Positions 36,244 through 43,833 of a stretch of DNA of 64,000 nucleotides are shown here, piece by piece. A program made the position numbers and the translations under genes. The stretch comes from Leifsonia sp. ALI-44-B. Lineage in GTDB: Bacteria; Actinomycetota; Actinomycetes; Actinomycetales; Microbacteriaceae. The DNA lies in assembly GCF_001984125.1 (NCBI RefSeq), contig NZ_MTQL01000006.1, forward strand, positions 1,116,001 through 1,180,000, written 5' to 3'. The notes under the pieces were generated by a model. It was not told the DNA's origin. It saw only the letters and a list, made by a program, of their open reading frames with translations, and searched no databases. Each line of letters begins with the position of its first letter. Position 1 is the first letter of the stretch.

Positions 36244-39000
36244 TCAGGCGTCGGGATGGCTGGACCACAGGGCGCGCACCGACTCGAGTTCATCGCGGCG
36301 GCTGATGCCGAGTTTTCGGAAGGCCCTGTTGAGGTGGTTTTCGACGGTGCGTACCGAGACGCTGAGCCGGGAGGCGATGGTGTGGTTCGACGCCCCAACG
36401 GCGGCGAGCGCGGTGATCTCTTGTTCCCGCTGGGTGAGCGCGGGGCGGGACGCAGCCTGTGCGTGCACGTGCCACAGCACGTCGGCGTCGAGGGTGCCGC
36501 CGAGGGCCTGGGCGAGCTGATCGGCCCGGTCGGCGTCGCCGGCTCGACCAGCCAAGCGATAGGCATCGGCCGCGCGCAGGTAGGCCCCGGCCGCGTGCAC
36601 GGCCTGGTTGGCGGCGCGCAACCGGTCCCCGGCCCGTTCGATCCAGTCGGCCTCGGCTCCGCCGACGCCGCGCAGGTAGTCGAGCAGGGGGCCGAACAGT
36701 TCTCCTTCGAGCGCGGCCGACCGCACCACCCGGGCCGCATCGGAGACGCTCTCGAGCGCCATGATCTCGGCGATCGCCGCCTGGACGGCGAAGCCCCGGC
36801 GGGAGAAATCGGCTTGAGCGGCGGCCAGCAGGCGGCGGCTTCGGTCGTCGTCGCCGCGGGCATGGGCGCTCTGCGCTTCGGCGAACTCGGCCGCGGCGAG
36901 CGGGAGGGACGACACGTGCGGCAACCATCGCCGAGCCTGCACGGTGAGCGTTTCCGCCACGTCGAGAGCGCCGCGGCGTGCGGCGACGATCGCTCCGAGC
37001 ACGAGGATGGCTCCATAGACGTCGGCCGATTCAGCGCCGGGTTCGCCGAGCGCCAGCGCGGCACCGATGGCGTCGTCGGCCTCGGCGTTTCGCCCCGTGT
37101 GCACGAGCGCGAGGGCGCACACATAGGCCTGATCGCGCAGCGCGTCCGCGTCGAGATCGGCGAGGGCCGCGTCGCGCCACTCGGCGGCCCGGCGCAGCGC
37201 CTCATCGATGCGCCCTACGCCGAAAAGCGCCAAGACGGTGACGCGCCTCCGCCGCCTGCGCCAGTGCACACTCTCGTCGACGGGTTCGTCAGGCATCTCC
37301 ACGAGGCGCAGTGCCCGCGCGAACCACCCCTTGGCCTGCACTATCTCGGCGAGCGCCACGGCCGCCTCGTCGACGCGGGCCGCGCCATACTCAGCCATGG
37401 CACCGCCGGCGGCTTGGCCCTCGGCCGCTCCGGCCCCGGCGGCTCCGGCGGCTCCGGCCCCAGCGGCTCCGAGCTCGGCATCCCCATCTTCATCCCCGCC
37501 TCCGCCGACTCCCACCCCGGCGGATCCCACTCCCGCGCGATCAATCAGCTCTCTGACAAGCTGCTCGCTGCCCGCCGAGAAACCGTGTGCGCGGACCTCA
37601 GCCTCGAGACCGATGACCTCGATGGCGTCGATGGCGTCGGCCGACCCGGGCAAATACGAACGCGCTTCGCTCAACACCCGCGCGAGTTCGCCTTCTCCCC
37701 CGTCACGCACCGCGATGTTGACGCGATGCGCGAGTAAAGCCAGGTTGGCCCGCTGCTCCCCCTCGACATAGTCACTGTCGCGCAACACGTCATGGGCGAC
37801 GCGCTCGGCGCCCGCATCGCGACCGAGCGCGTCGGCTAAGGCCAGCGCGGCGTGCAGGCCAGGATGCCGCCGCCACGCGTCGAGCGCCCGCGCCGCTTCT
37901 GCCTGGCGATGTTCTGTCATGAGCCGCGCGACGGCGGGATTGCGCACCGCCTCCCACTCGAGCGCCGCCGGCAGCACGCGGCTCGGCAGGGCGCGGGCCG
38001 GCAGCTCGGCTCGCGGCGCGTCTACCGCCGGCCCGGCCTCTCGTTCCCCGCGATCGCTCGCTACCCTCTCGACGAGCCGCACGCGCCGCGCACTGATCGA
38101 CTGATGCCGGTAGTACTCGGCGATCAATGGAGGGTTGACCGCCACCATCACACGCACCCCGTTGCGGAACACGGTGACGAGCCCGCGGGCCTCGAGCTGT
38201 TCGAGCACCGGCGAACCGATCAGCCGCACGCCCCGGTCGATCGTGACGATGCCGGCGAGGGCGAGCATTTCGAGCCCCTCGCGCAGGGATGCCGTGAGCG
38301 GGTAGAGGATCTCGGTGATATGCGGGGCGAGGGCGGGGTGCCACAGATCGTCACCCGCGTGCCAGGAGCCGGCCTGCTCCCTGAGGATGCCGTGCTGCCG
38401 CCCCGTCTCGCCCACGGCGACGACCAGCCGCGGGAGCCCCCCTGACTTCGAGAACACCCGCCCGGCGGTGTGCGCGTCGACGCCGCCACCGAGGACGTCT
38501 TCGAGCAAGGCCCTGACTTCCTCGTATCGCAGAGCCTCGAGGGCCACGCGCGCGACCCGGCACTCGAGCACGTGCAGCGCACCCGAACCTTCGGGGGCGT
38601 GAGCGTCGAGCGCATAGACGACGGGCACGTCGGTGCGCCGTTGCACAGCCGAGATGACGCCCCAACTCTCGGGGTCGACTACGGCCGCGTCGTCGACGAG
38701 GATCAGCGCCGGCCTGGCGAGCGCCCACCCCGTGAGCGCCTCGACGCGGGCCGAGATGGCACTCTTGCCACCCGCGGACGCAGATCGAACCCCCGCCACC
38801 CCGAGCGCTTCGAGCGCATGGGCGCGCAACGCGAATTCACCGGACACCGACAGTGTGCCGAAATCCTCGTCGCGTGCAGCCCGCTCGACACCGCGCAGCA
38901 ACGTGCTCCGGCCGCTCCCCCATGAGCCACGCAGCTCGACGGAGACCCCTTCACGCACGTGCGCCAGGACGGCCGCCAGCTCGCGACGTCGGACACTCAT
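36244..39000 (-). CDS. Large LuxR-family (LAL-type) transcriptional regulator
   Basis: 918 residues from ATG 39000 with AGAGG eight bases upstream; a GTG one codon earlier is an alternative. Residues 1-200 form a STAND/AAA-like ATPase: the P-loop is GSWGSGRST near residue 26, with Arg where Walker A normally has Lys, and Walker B is ALILVDDA near 97. A long helical (TPR-like) middle follows, interrupted near residues 490-530 by a Gly/Ala run. The C-terminal HTH is LTQREQEITALAAVGAS to VENHLNRAFRKLGI. LAL proteins couple ATP and ligand binding to activation. Divergent from the two-domain unknown gene at 39347 across a motif array. Target genes unknown; the amino-sugar operon downstream is on the same strand but has its own promoter region. 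Confidence 0.9.
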   Translation of the reverse strand: MSVRRRELAAVLAHVREGVSVELRGSWGSGRSTLLRGVERAARDEDFGTLSVSGEFALRAHALEALGVAGVRSASAGGKSAISARVEALTGWALARPALILVDDAAVVDPESWGVISAVQRRTDVPVVYALDAHAPEGSGALHVLECRVARVALEALRYEEVRALLEDVLGGGVDAHTAGRVFSKSGGLPRLVVAVGETGRQHGILREQAGSWHAGDDLWHPALAPHITEILYPLTASLREGLEMLALAGIVTIDRGVRLIGSPVLEQLEARGLVTVFRNGVRVMVAVNPPLIAEYYRHQSISARRVRLVERVASDRGEREAGPAVDAPRAELPARALPSRVLPAALEWEAVRNPAVARLMTEHRQAEAARALDAWRRHPGLHAALALADALGRDAGAERVAHDVLRDSDYVEGEQRANLALLAHRVNIAVRDGGEGELARVLSEARSYLPGSADAIDAIEVIGLEAEVRAHGFSAGSEQLVRELIDRAGVGSAGVGVGGGGDEDGDAELGAAGAGAAGAAGAGAAEGQAAGGAMAEYGAARVDEAAVALAEIVQAKGWFARALRLVEMPDEPVDESVHWRRRRRRVTVLALFGVGRIDEALRRAAEWRDAALADLDADALRDQAYVCALALVHTGRNAEADDAIGAALALGEPGAESADVYGAILVLGAIVAARRGALDVAETLTVQARRWLPHVSSLPLAAAEFAEAQSAHARGDDDRSRRLLAAAQADFSRRGFAVQAAIAEIMALESVSDAARVVRSAALEGELFGPLLDYLRGVGGAEADWIERAGDRLRAANQAVHAAGAYLRAADAYRLAGRAGDADRADQLAQALGGTLDADVLWHVHAQAASRPALTQREQEITALAAVGASNHTIASRLSVSVRTVENHLNRAFRKLGISRRDELESVRALWSSHPDA

Positions 39001-39033
39001 CACATCTGCCTCTCCGGCGCGAACCCGCGCTCG

Positions 39034-39206
39034 TACTCAATATATCGATACTTCACATGGCGAACCGAGGCAGACATCGGCCGACGTGTGCAACTACTCA
39101 GGCCAGGCTTGCTCGCTACTCAACCCGACCCGCGCGCTACTCAGGCGCTCGCTTGCCCTGCACGGATACACACTGTCACTACTCAAATCTCACGCTGCGC
39201 TACTCA
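39034..39206. repeat. Six TACTCA motifs, five of them CTACTCA, with about 21-bp phasing
   Basis: TACTCA begins at 39034, 39095, 39117, 39138, 39180 and 39201; spacings are 61, 22, 21, 42 and 21 bases, that is about two or four helical turns (the first about six). The last five have the form CTACTCA followed by A or G. They sit in the 343-base gap between the divergent LAL regulator and the unknown gene at 39347. The rest of the gap is AT-rich in places (TATATCGATA, AATATATG) and holds a palindrome at 39277; no gene is seen in it. Confidence 0.85.
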
Positions 39207-39276
39207 AATAACCCGATCAGAGCCAATATATGCGTGTCGCCTGCCTACCATTATGAGGCACGGCATCCCCACTCAT

Positions 39277-39290
39277 TTCGACCGGTCGAA
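39277..39290. promoter_or_regulatory. 14-bp perfect palindrome upstream of the unknown gene
   Basis: TTCGACCGGTCGAA is fully self-complementary and lies 56 bases before the ATG at 39347. It is not a LexA box (the N4 spacing is absent). Possible operator. Confidence 0.5.
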
Positions 39291-39346
39291 CAACCGCACA
39301 CAAATCCGAGCGGGCGCTGCCATTCAGAAAAAAGAAAGGCACAACG

Positions 39347-40150
39347 ATGATTCGAGTCGAACGTCTGCGCTCCGACGGATCTCACGAGCGCGGCGACCTG
39401 GTCGCCACGGATTGCGGCATGGTCTACATCTTCCCCGCCGAGGTGCCGCTGTCCGCTCGACGAACGGGGCGCGGTTGGTACCAGCACCGGGTGGGTTACA
39501 TCGTCTATGAATGCGACCTCAGCTGGACGGTGCGCAACATCGGCAACCGCATCCTGCACGACCTGATCGAAGACCGCTTGGATGCCCTCGCCACCATCGC
39601 GGCCTCCGAGGGGTTCCGCATCACGGCTCTCGGCCGCCCGGATCGCCTCGTCGACATGAAGCTGCCCGTCACCCTCACGATTCGAGAGCGATCGCGCCGG
39701 TACGCCACCCTCTCCACCACCTCGGGCAAGGTCTTCCTCTTCCCCGAACGCGTCGCCCCCAAACACCGCCGGGTGGGATCAGGGTGCGGCGAGGTGTTCC
39801 TCGGTTGTGTGCGACGCACGGCGCGCGGCTGGGACATCGAACTCGAGTCCGGAGAAAGCGGCGAGATCCTGCGCGATTCACGGGTCGACGCGGTGCACGA
39901 GCTCGTGAGCCTGCACACGACCCTGATGGAGCAGACATCCGCGCCGGCCACCGCGCTCACCCGCCCCGCCGAAGCCGAGACCGAAACCGTGTTCGTCAGC
40001 CTCGGCGATCCAGATGCCTCGGATGCTTCGAGCCGCGCCCATGCGCTCGAGACGGCCATCCGCGAGCACGATGCCTCACGCTTCACCGCGCCACGCGCCT
40101 ACCGCCCCGCCCCCGCATCCACGCGCCCTCTGCAGAGCCTCTATGCCTGA
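39347..40150 (+). CDS. Unknown protein with two copies of an unrecognised ~70-residue domain
   Basis: 267 residues, GAAAGG ribosome site before ATG 39347. Residues about 16-85 and 110-185 align with each other: GMVYIFPAEVPLSARR against GKVFLFPERVAPKHRR, then a Gly/Tyr/Val-rich strand segment, then ILHDLIEDRLDALATI against ILRDSRVDAVHELVSL. This suggests tandem duplication of a small beta-rich domain ending in a helix. The last 80 residues are polar and probably disordered. No signal peptide or membrane helix. I recognise no family. Position opposite the LAL regulator, with its motif array, suggests that it is its target. Confidence 0.8.
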   Translation: MIRVERLRSDGSHERGDLVATDCGMVYIFPAEVPLSARRTGRGWYQHRVGYIVYECDLSWTVRNIGNRILHDLIEDRLDALATIAASEGFRITALGRPDRLVDMKLPVTLTIRERSRRYATLSTTSGKVFLFPERVAPKHRRVGSGCGEVFLGCVRRTARGWDIELESGESGEILRDSRVDAVHELVSLHTTLMEQTSAPATALTRPAEAETETVFVSLGDPDASDASSRAHALETAIREHDASRFTAPRAYRPAPASTRPLQSLYA

Positions 40151-40212
40151 CGAAGGCCGGTAACCGCCCCCTGATAAGGTCAACTCGTCCACAACACAGA
40201 ATCGAGGGGCCC

Positions 40213-40629
40213 GTGTTTCGAGCACGCACCAAGACCATTTCCATCATCGGATCGTTCGCCGTCGCCGGCCTTCTCCTCACCGGTTGTGCCGGCGGACAGA
40301 GCAAGGCCGATGCGTGCAACGAGCTCAACAAGAGCGTCGAGTCGCTGCAGGACGAACTGACGTCGAGCGTCAGCAACCTGTCGTCCGACCCCTCGGCCGC
40401 CTCCGATGCCATCGACAAGCTCGCCAAGTCGTTCTCCGAGAGCACCGGCAAGGTCACGAACGACGAGGTCAAGCCGTCCGCCGACAAGGCGAACAAGGCC
40501 ATCACGTCGATGGCCGACGAGTTCGGCAAGTACGCCGACGACCCGACCGCGGCCGACCCGACGGCCCTGTCCGAGAGCGCCACCGACGTGCAGACCACGT
40601 TCTCCGATCTGGCGACGCTCTGCAACTAG
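40213..40629 (+). CDS. Small helical lipoprotein of unknown function
   Basis: 138 residues from GTG 40213, with GAGGGG just upstream and a likely -10 TAAGGT at 40175-40180. Lipobox LTGC with Cys 25. The mature part is rich in Ser/Asp/Ala/Lys heptads (CNELNKSVESLQDELTSS, DKLAKSFSEST) and looks like an all-helical bundle; two cysteines (near the start, and the third-last residue of the protein, LCN) could pair. After the TAG the frame continues for about 20 codons of five-residue repeats before the terminator. Confidence 0.82.
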   Translation: MFRARTKTISIIGSFAVAGLLLTGCAGGQSKADACNELNKSVESLQDELTSSVSNLSSDPSAASDAIDKLAKSFSESTGKVTNDEVKPSADKANKAITSMADEFGKYADDPTAADPTALSESATDVQTTFSDLATLCN

Positions 40630-40641
40630 TTCGTCCAGTGC

Positions 40642-40701
40642 GCGTCCAGCAATCACGCGCCGAGTAACTACGCGTCGAGTGACCACGCGTCCAGCAACAC
40701 G
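40642..40701 (+). repeat. Four 15-bp tandem repeats after a lipoprotein stop codon
   Basis: Units start GCGTCCAGC, GCGCCGAGT, GCGTCGAGT, GCGTCCAGC. Read in the frame of the preceding gene they would encode ASSNH-APSNY-ASSDH-ASSNT, with no further stop within the repeat. Confidence 0.85.
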
Positions 40702-40702
40702 G

Positions 40703-40732
40703 AAGGGCCCCGATCCGAGGATCGGGGCCCTT
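40703..40732. terminator. Strong bidirectional terminator
   Basis: AAGGGCCCCGATCC (40703-40716) pairs perfectly with GGATCGGGGCCCTT (40719-40732). Between the lipoprotein and the convergent icd. Confidence 0.93.
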
Positions 40733-40748
40733 CTCGTATCACGAGCGA

Positions 40749-41966
40749 CTATTCGCCGATGCGCGCCTTCAGGTTGTCGGCCAGAGTCGCGAGGAACTCT
40801 TCGGTCGTCTGGTAGGCCTGGTCGGGGCTGACCAGCAGCGCGAGGTCTTTCGTCATCTTGCCCGACTCGACGGTCTTGATGACGACGTCTTCGAGGGTCG
40901 ACGCGAAGTCGATGAGCTCCTGGTTGCCGTCGAGCTTGCCGCGGTGCTGCAGGCCGCGCGTCCACGCGTAGATCGACGCGATCGGGTTGGTCGACGTGGG
41001 CTTGCCCTGCTGGTGCTGACGGTAGTGGCGCGTGACCGTGCCGTGAGCGGCCTCGGCCTCGACGACCTTGCCGTCGGGCGTGGCGAGCACGCTCGTCATG
41101 AGGCCCAGCGAGCCGAAGCCCTGCGCCACGGTGTCGGACTGCACGTCGCCGTCGTAGTTCTTGGTCGCCCAGACGTAGCCGCCCTCCCACTTCATGGCCG
41201 AAGCGACCATGTCGTCGATGAGGCGGTGCTCGTAGGTGAGGCCCGCGGCGTCGAACTGCTCCTTGAACTCGGCCTCGAAGATCTCCTGGAAGATGTCCTT
41301 GAACCGGCCGTCGTAGGCCTTGAGGATGGTGTTCTTCGTCGACAGGTACACCGGGTAGTTACGGCTGAGGCCGTAGTTGAGCGAGGCGCGCGCGAAGTCG
41401 CGGATCGACGCGTCAAGGTTGTACATGCCCATGGCGACGCCCGACGAGGGGGCTTCGAAGACCTCGAACTGCTGCGGCTCGGAGCCGTCCTTCGGGGTGA
41501 ACGTCATGGTGAGGGTGCCGGGGCCGTCGAACAGGAAATCGGTGGCACGGTACTGGTCGCCGAACGCGTGGCGGCCGACGATGATGGGCTTGTTCCAGCC
41601 GGGCACGAGACGCGGGATGTTCGAGATGATGATGGGCTCGCGGAAGATCACGCCGCCCAGGATGTTGCGGATGGTGCCGTTCGGCGAACGCCACATCTTC
41701 TTCAGGCCGAACTCTTCGACACGCGCCTCGTCGGGCGTGATCGTGGCGCACTTGACGCCGACACCGTGCTTCTGGATGGCGTGCGCAGCATCAACAGTGA
41801 TCTGGTCGTCCGTCTCATCGCGCTTCTCGATACCGAGGTCGTAGTATTCGAGGTTGATGTCGAGGTAGGGGTGAATGAGGGTGTCTTTGATGGCCTGCCA
41901 GATGATCCGCGTCATCTCGTCGCCGTCGAGCTCGACGACTGTGCCTTCAACCTTGATCTTTGACAA
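40749..41966 (-). CDS. icd: NADP-dependent isocitrate dehydrogenase, dimeric type
   Basis: 405 residues. TCA cycle enzyme making 2-oxoglutarate and NADPH. Start is TTG 41966 with AAGGAG eight bases upstream. Sequence marks of the homodimeric, eukaryote-like subfamily: [14 protein letters not shown] at the N-terminus, [16 protein letters not shown] near residue 92 (substrate Ser/Arg loop), [14 protein letters not shown] near 215, [16 protein letters not shown] near 250 with metal Asp, and [18 protein letters not shown] near 305 for NADP. Supplies 2-oxoglutarate upstream of sucCD-linked steps. Confidence 0.97.
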   Translation of the reverse strand: MSKIKVEGTVVELDGDEMTRIIWQAIKDTLIHPYLDINLEYYDLGIEKRDETDDQITVDAAHAIQKHGVGVKCATITPDEARVEEFGLKKMWRSPNGTIRNILGGVIFREPIIISNIPRLVPGWNKPIIVGRHAFGDQYRATDFLFDGPGTLTMTFTPKDGSEPQQFEVFEAPSSGVAMGMYNLDASIRDFARASLNYGLSRNYPVYLSTKNTILKAYDGRFKDIFQEIFEAEFKEQFDAAGLTYEHRLIDDMVASAMKWEGGYVWATKNYDGDVQSDTVAQGFGSLGLMTSVLATPDGKVVEAEAAHGTVTRHYRQHQQGKPTSTNPIASIYAWTRGLQHRGKLDGNQELIDFASTLEDVVIKTVESGKMTKDLALLVSPDQAYQTTEEFLATLADNLKARIGE

Positions 41967-42130
41967 TGCATACTCCTTGGCTTTTGGCCGGGAAAATGGC
42001 CACGGCCAGCTTACCGTCTCGCCGAGAAGTATCTCGACGTCGAGAGAGTTTGGCGCGAGCTACGACCCGACGCCTCATCCCTGAGGATGAACGTTGGGCG
42101 TCACACTACCGGCGGGCCAGCATGGGCCGG

Positions 42131-42136
42131 TAGCCT
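42131..42136 (+). promoter_or_regulatory. -10 element TAGCCT, leaderless start of GNAT gene
   Basis: TAGCCT ends six bases before the ATG at 42143; no ribosome site in the gap. Confidence 0.7.
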
Positions 42137-42142
42137 AGGACT

Positions 42143-42595
42143 ATGTCTGAATTGCGACTGGAAGAGCTGTCCGCGTCGACCATCGTGGCGGTCAATGCCC
42201 TCACGCTCAAGCCCGGGCAGGAGCAGTTCGTGGCTCCCGTGTCCTACGCGGTTGCGGCCGCCGTGCTCGACCCGGCCACCAGCTGGCAGCGCGTCGTGCT
42301 CGACGGCGACGAGGTCGTCGGTTTCGTCCAGGGCAACTTCGACGAGCACGCCCACCAAGACGAGTTCCGCAGCATCCTGTGGCGCATCAACGTCGACGCC
42401 GACGACCAGGGGCGCGGCATCGGCACCTTCGCGGTCGAGGCCCTTCTCGACGAGGCGAAGCAACGCGGTTTCGACCACGTCAACGTGATCTACGAGCCCG
42501 GCGAAGACGGCCCAGAGGCCTTCTTCCTGCGCGTCGGCTTCGAGCCGACGGGCGAGACGCAGTACGGCGAAGTCGTTGGCAGCCGCGCGCTCTGA
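42143..42595 (+). CDS. GNAT-family N-acetyltransferase
   Basis: 150 residues. Acetyl-CoA loop DADDQGRGIGTFAVEALLDEA near residue 95 gives the Q/R-x-x-G-x-G/A signature, followed by VIYEPGEDGPEAFFLRVGFEPTG with the conserved Gly-Phe. N-terminal ELSASTIVAVNALTLKPGQEQFVAP resembles the spermidine/polyamine-acetyltransferase-like (BltD-type) GNATs; the substrate remains open. Monocistronic leaderless start. Confidence 0.9.
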   Translation: MSELRLEELSASTIVAVNALTLKPGQEQFVAPVSYAVAAAVLDPATSWQRVVLDGDEVVGFVQGNFDEHAHQDEFRSILWRINVDADDQGRGIGTFAVEALLDEAKQRGFDHVNVIYEPGEDGPEAFFLRVGFEPTGETQYGEVVGSRAL

Positions 42596-42598
42596 TCC

Positions 42599-42665
42599 TT
42601 CAGCCGCAGCCGCCAGGTCCCTAGCCGCTGACGCCAGATCGTCAGCCGTAGGCGCCGAGACGATC
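42599..42665 (+). repeat. Degenerate ~20-bp tandem repeats after the GNAT stop codon
   Basis: Three imperfect units built on (T)CAGCCG or TAGCCG followed by GCCAG or GCGCCGAG lie between the GNAT stop and the alkyltransferase-like gene. Period about 20-22 bases. Confidence 0.6.
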
Positions 42666-42695
42666 TCATCGCGACGCCGTTCCATCAACGAGGCC

Positions 42696-43031
42696 ATGCC
42701 CGATACAGCCAGCCACTCCGACCCCGAGGCTTTCGTCGAGGCCGTGCTCAGCGTGGTCGACGACATCCCGGCCGGCCGCGTCATGAGTTACGGCCAGGTC
42801 GCCGCCACCCTCGGCTCGCGTTCGGCGCGCGGCGTCGGCCGCATCATGGCCGTCCACGGTTCGGATGTCGCATGGTGGCGTGTCGTGCAGGCGTCGGGTT
42901 TTCCGCCCGCCGGCCACGAAGTCCGCGCGCGCGAACACTATGCGGCCGAGGGCACTCCCCTCGTCGACAGCGCGCGCGACCCCGGGTTCCGCGTGGCACG
43001 CTGGGCCTTCGTGGGCCACGAAGATCGATAG
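42696..43031 (+). CDS. Alkyltransferase-like (ATL) DNA repair protein, MGMT family
   Basis: 111 residues from ATG 42696. Matches the DNA-binding domain of O6-alkylguanine transferases (AGRVMSYGQVAATLGSRSARGVGRIM near residues 26-51). At the active-site position the usual PCHR is AWWR (residues 59-62), so the acceptor Cys is replaced by Trp. That is the hallmark of ATL proteins, which bind O6-alkylguanine without removing the group and hand the lesion to nucleotide excision repair. An in-frame extension upstream to 42576 would translate the repeats inside the GNAT end and is rejected. Confidence 0.9.
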   Translation: MPDTASHSDPEAFVEAVLSVVDDIPAGRVMSYGQVAATLGSRSARGVGRIMAVHGSDVAWWRVVQASGFPPAGHEVRAREHYAAEGTPLVDSARDPGFRVARWAFVGHEDR

Positions 43032-43130
43032 CCAGGTCATCCTGAAGTCCGAGCGGTCGGGTACGCGCGGCGGATGGCAGGGCAGGGCCCCCGCGATTGA
43101 CTGGTTCTACCGTCGACCGAGGAAAGTCCC

Positions 43131-43685
43131 ATGCCCCACAGCAGCCGCAGCATTTCACGAACACGCCACCCCTCCCGCATCCGCGCCGCGCGCTCGCGCC
43201 GCATCGGCCGCCTCACCGCGACAACCGCGGCCGCCGGCATCGCACTCGTCGCCCTGACGGGCTGCGGAACCCTCGATGCCTTCGCCACCCTCGGCAACCC
43301 CGTCGGCCGCGGCCTCTATGAGACCGCCGCGACGTTCGAGAAGACCGAGACCGCAAAGACCCTCTCCTCCGACTGGCTGCCCGACGACGCCTCGCGTGTG
43401 CGCCTCACCTACCGCCACGACGGCTCGGCAGCGCTCCTCATGTTTACGACGGCCCAGAGCCTCGACCAACTCTGCAAGCCAGCCAACACCGTTCCCGTGC
43501 CCGCCCTCGAAGACTCGTGGTGGCCGCAGACACTGCCCGAAACCGCATACCTGTGCGGCGACCGTTGGACGGCCTTCGCCGACGGCGGCACGGTCTACGC
43601 CTTCACGGGCACCGACACGTCGGCGGGAGCATCCCTGAAGTCGGGCGGCGGCGAGGCGCAGACCACCCGCTCCCCCGGCTACTGA
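43131..43685 (+). CDS. Secreted lipoprotein of unknown function
   Basis: 184 residues with GAGGAAAG before the ATG. A long Arg/Ser-rich n-region (27 residues, seven or more Arg) precedes the hydrophobic core and lipobox LTGC (Cys 45). The mature domain has AALLMFTTAQSLDQLC and a second Cys in AYLCGDRWTAFADGG. No family recognised. An internal start is possible given the long n-region, but no better ribosome site was seen. Confidence 0.8.
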   Translation: MPHSSRSISRTRHPSRIRAARSRRIGRLTATTAAAGIALVALTGCGTLDAFATLGNPVGRGLYETAATFEKTETAKTLSSDWLPDDASRVRLTYRHDGSAALLMFTTAQSLDQLCKPANTVPVPALEDSWWPQTLPETAYLCGDRWTAFADGGTVYAFTGTDTSAGASLKSGGGEAQTTRSPGY

Positions 43686-43770
43686 TTCCTCCGACTGCCC
43701 ACACCCGGTCCGGCGGACTGTCGACACCGCACAGGACATGCGTCGGCTCTCTCGCCCCAGCCTCCAACAC

Positions 43771-43810
43771 AGAAGCGGTTCGCCAACCCGAAGGTCGGCG
43801 AACCGCTTCT
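43771..43810. terminator. Bidirectional hairpin terminator
   Basis: AGAAGCGGTTCGCC (43771-43784) pairs perfectly with GGCGAACCGCTTCT (43797-43810), between the lipoprotein and the convergent ABC exporter operon. Confidence 0.92.
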
Positions 43811-43833
43811 GTCGTTTCGAGACGACCCTGGTG

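Noticed and set aside
39034-39206. Repeat array considered as CRISPR
   Set aside because: The repeated word is only six to eight bases, spacers are 14-55 bases and there are no cas genes; it looks like regulator sites.
39277-39290. Palindrome TTCGACCGGTCGAA as a second LexA box
   Set aside because: The TCGAAC-N4-GTTCGA arrangement is absent.
42576-42695. N-terminal extension of the alkyltransferase-like protein
   Set aside because: It would translate the tandem repeats and overlap the GNAT gene end; family similarity begins after the ATG at 42696.
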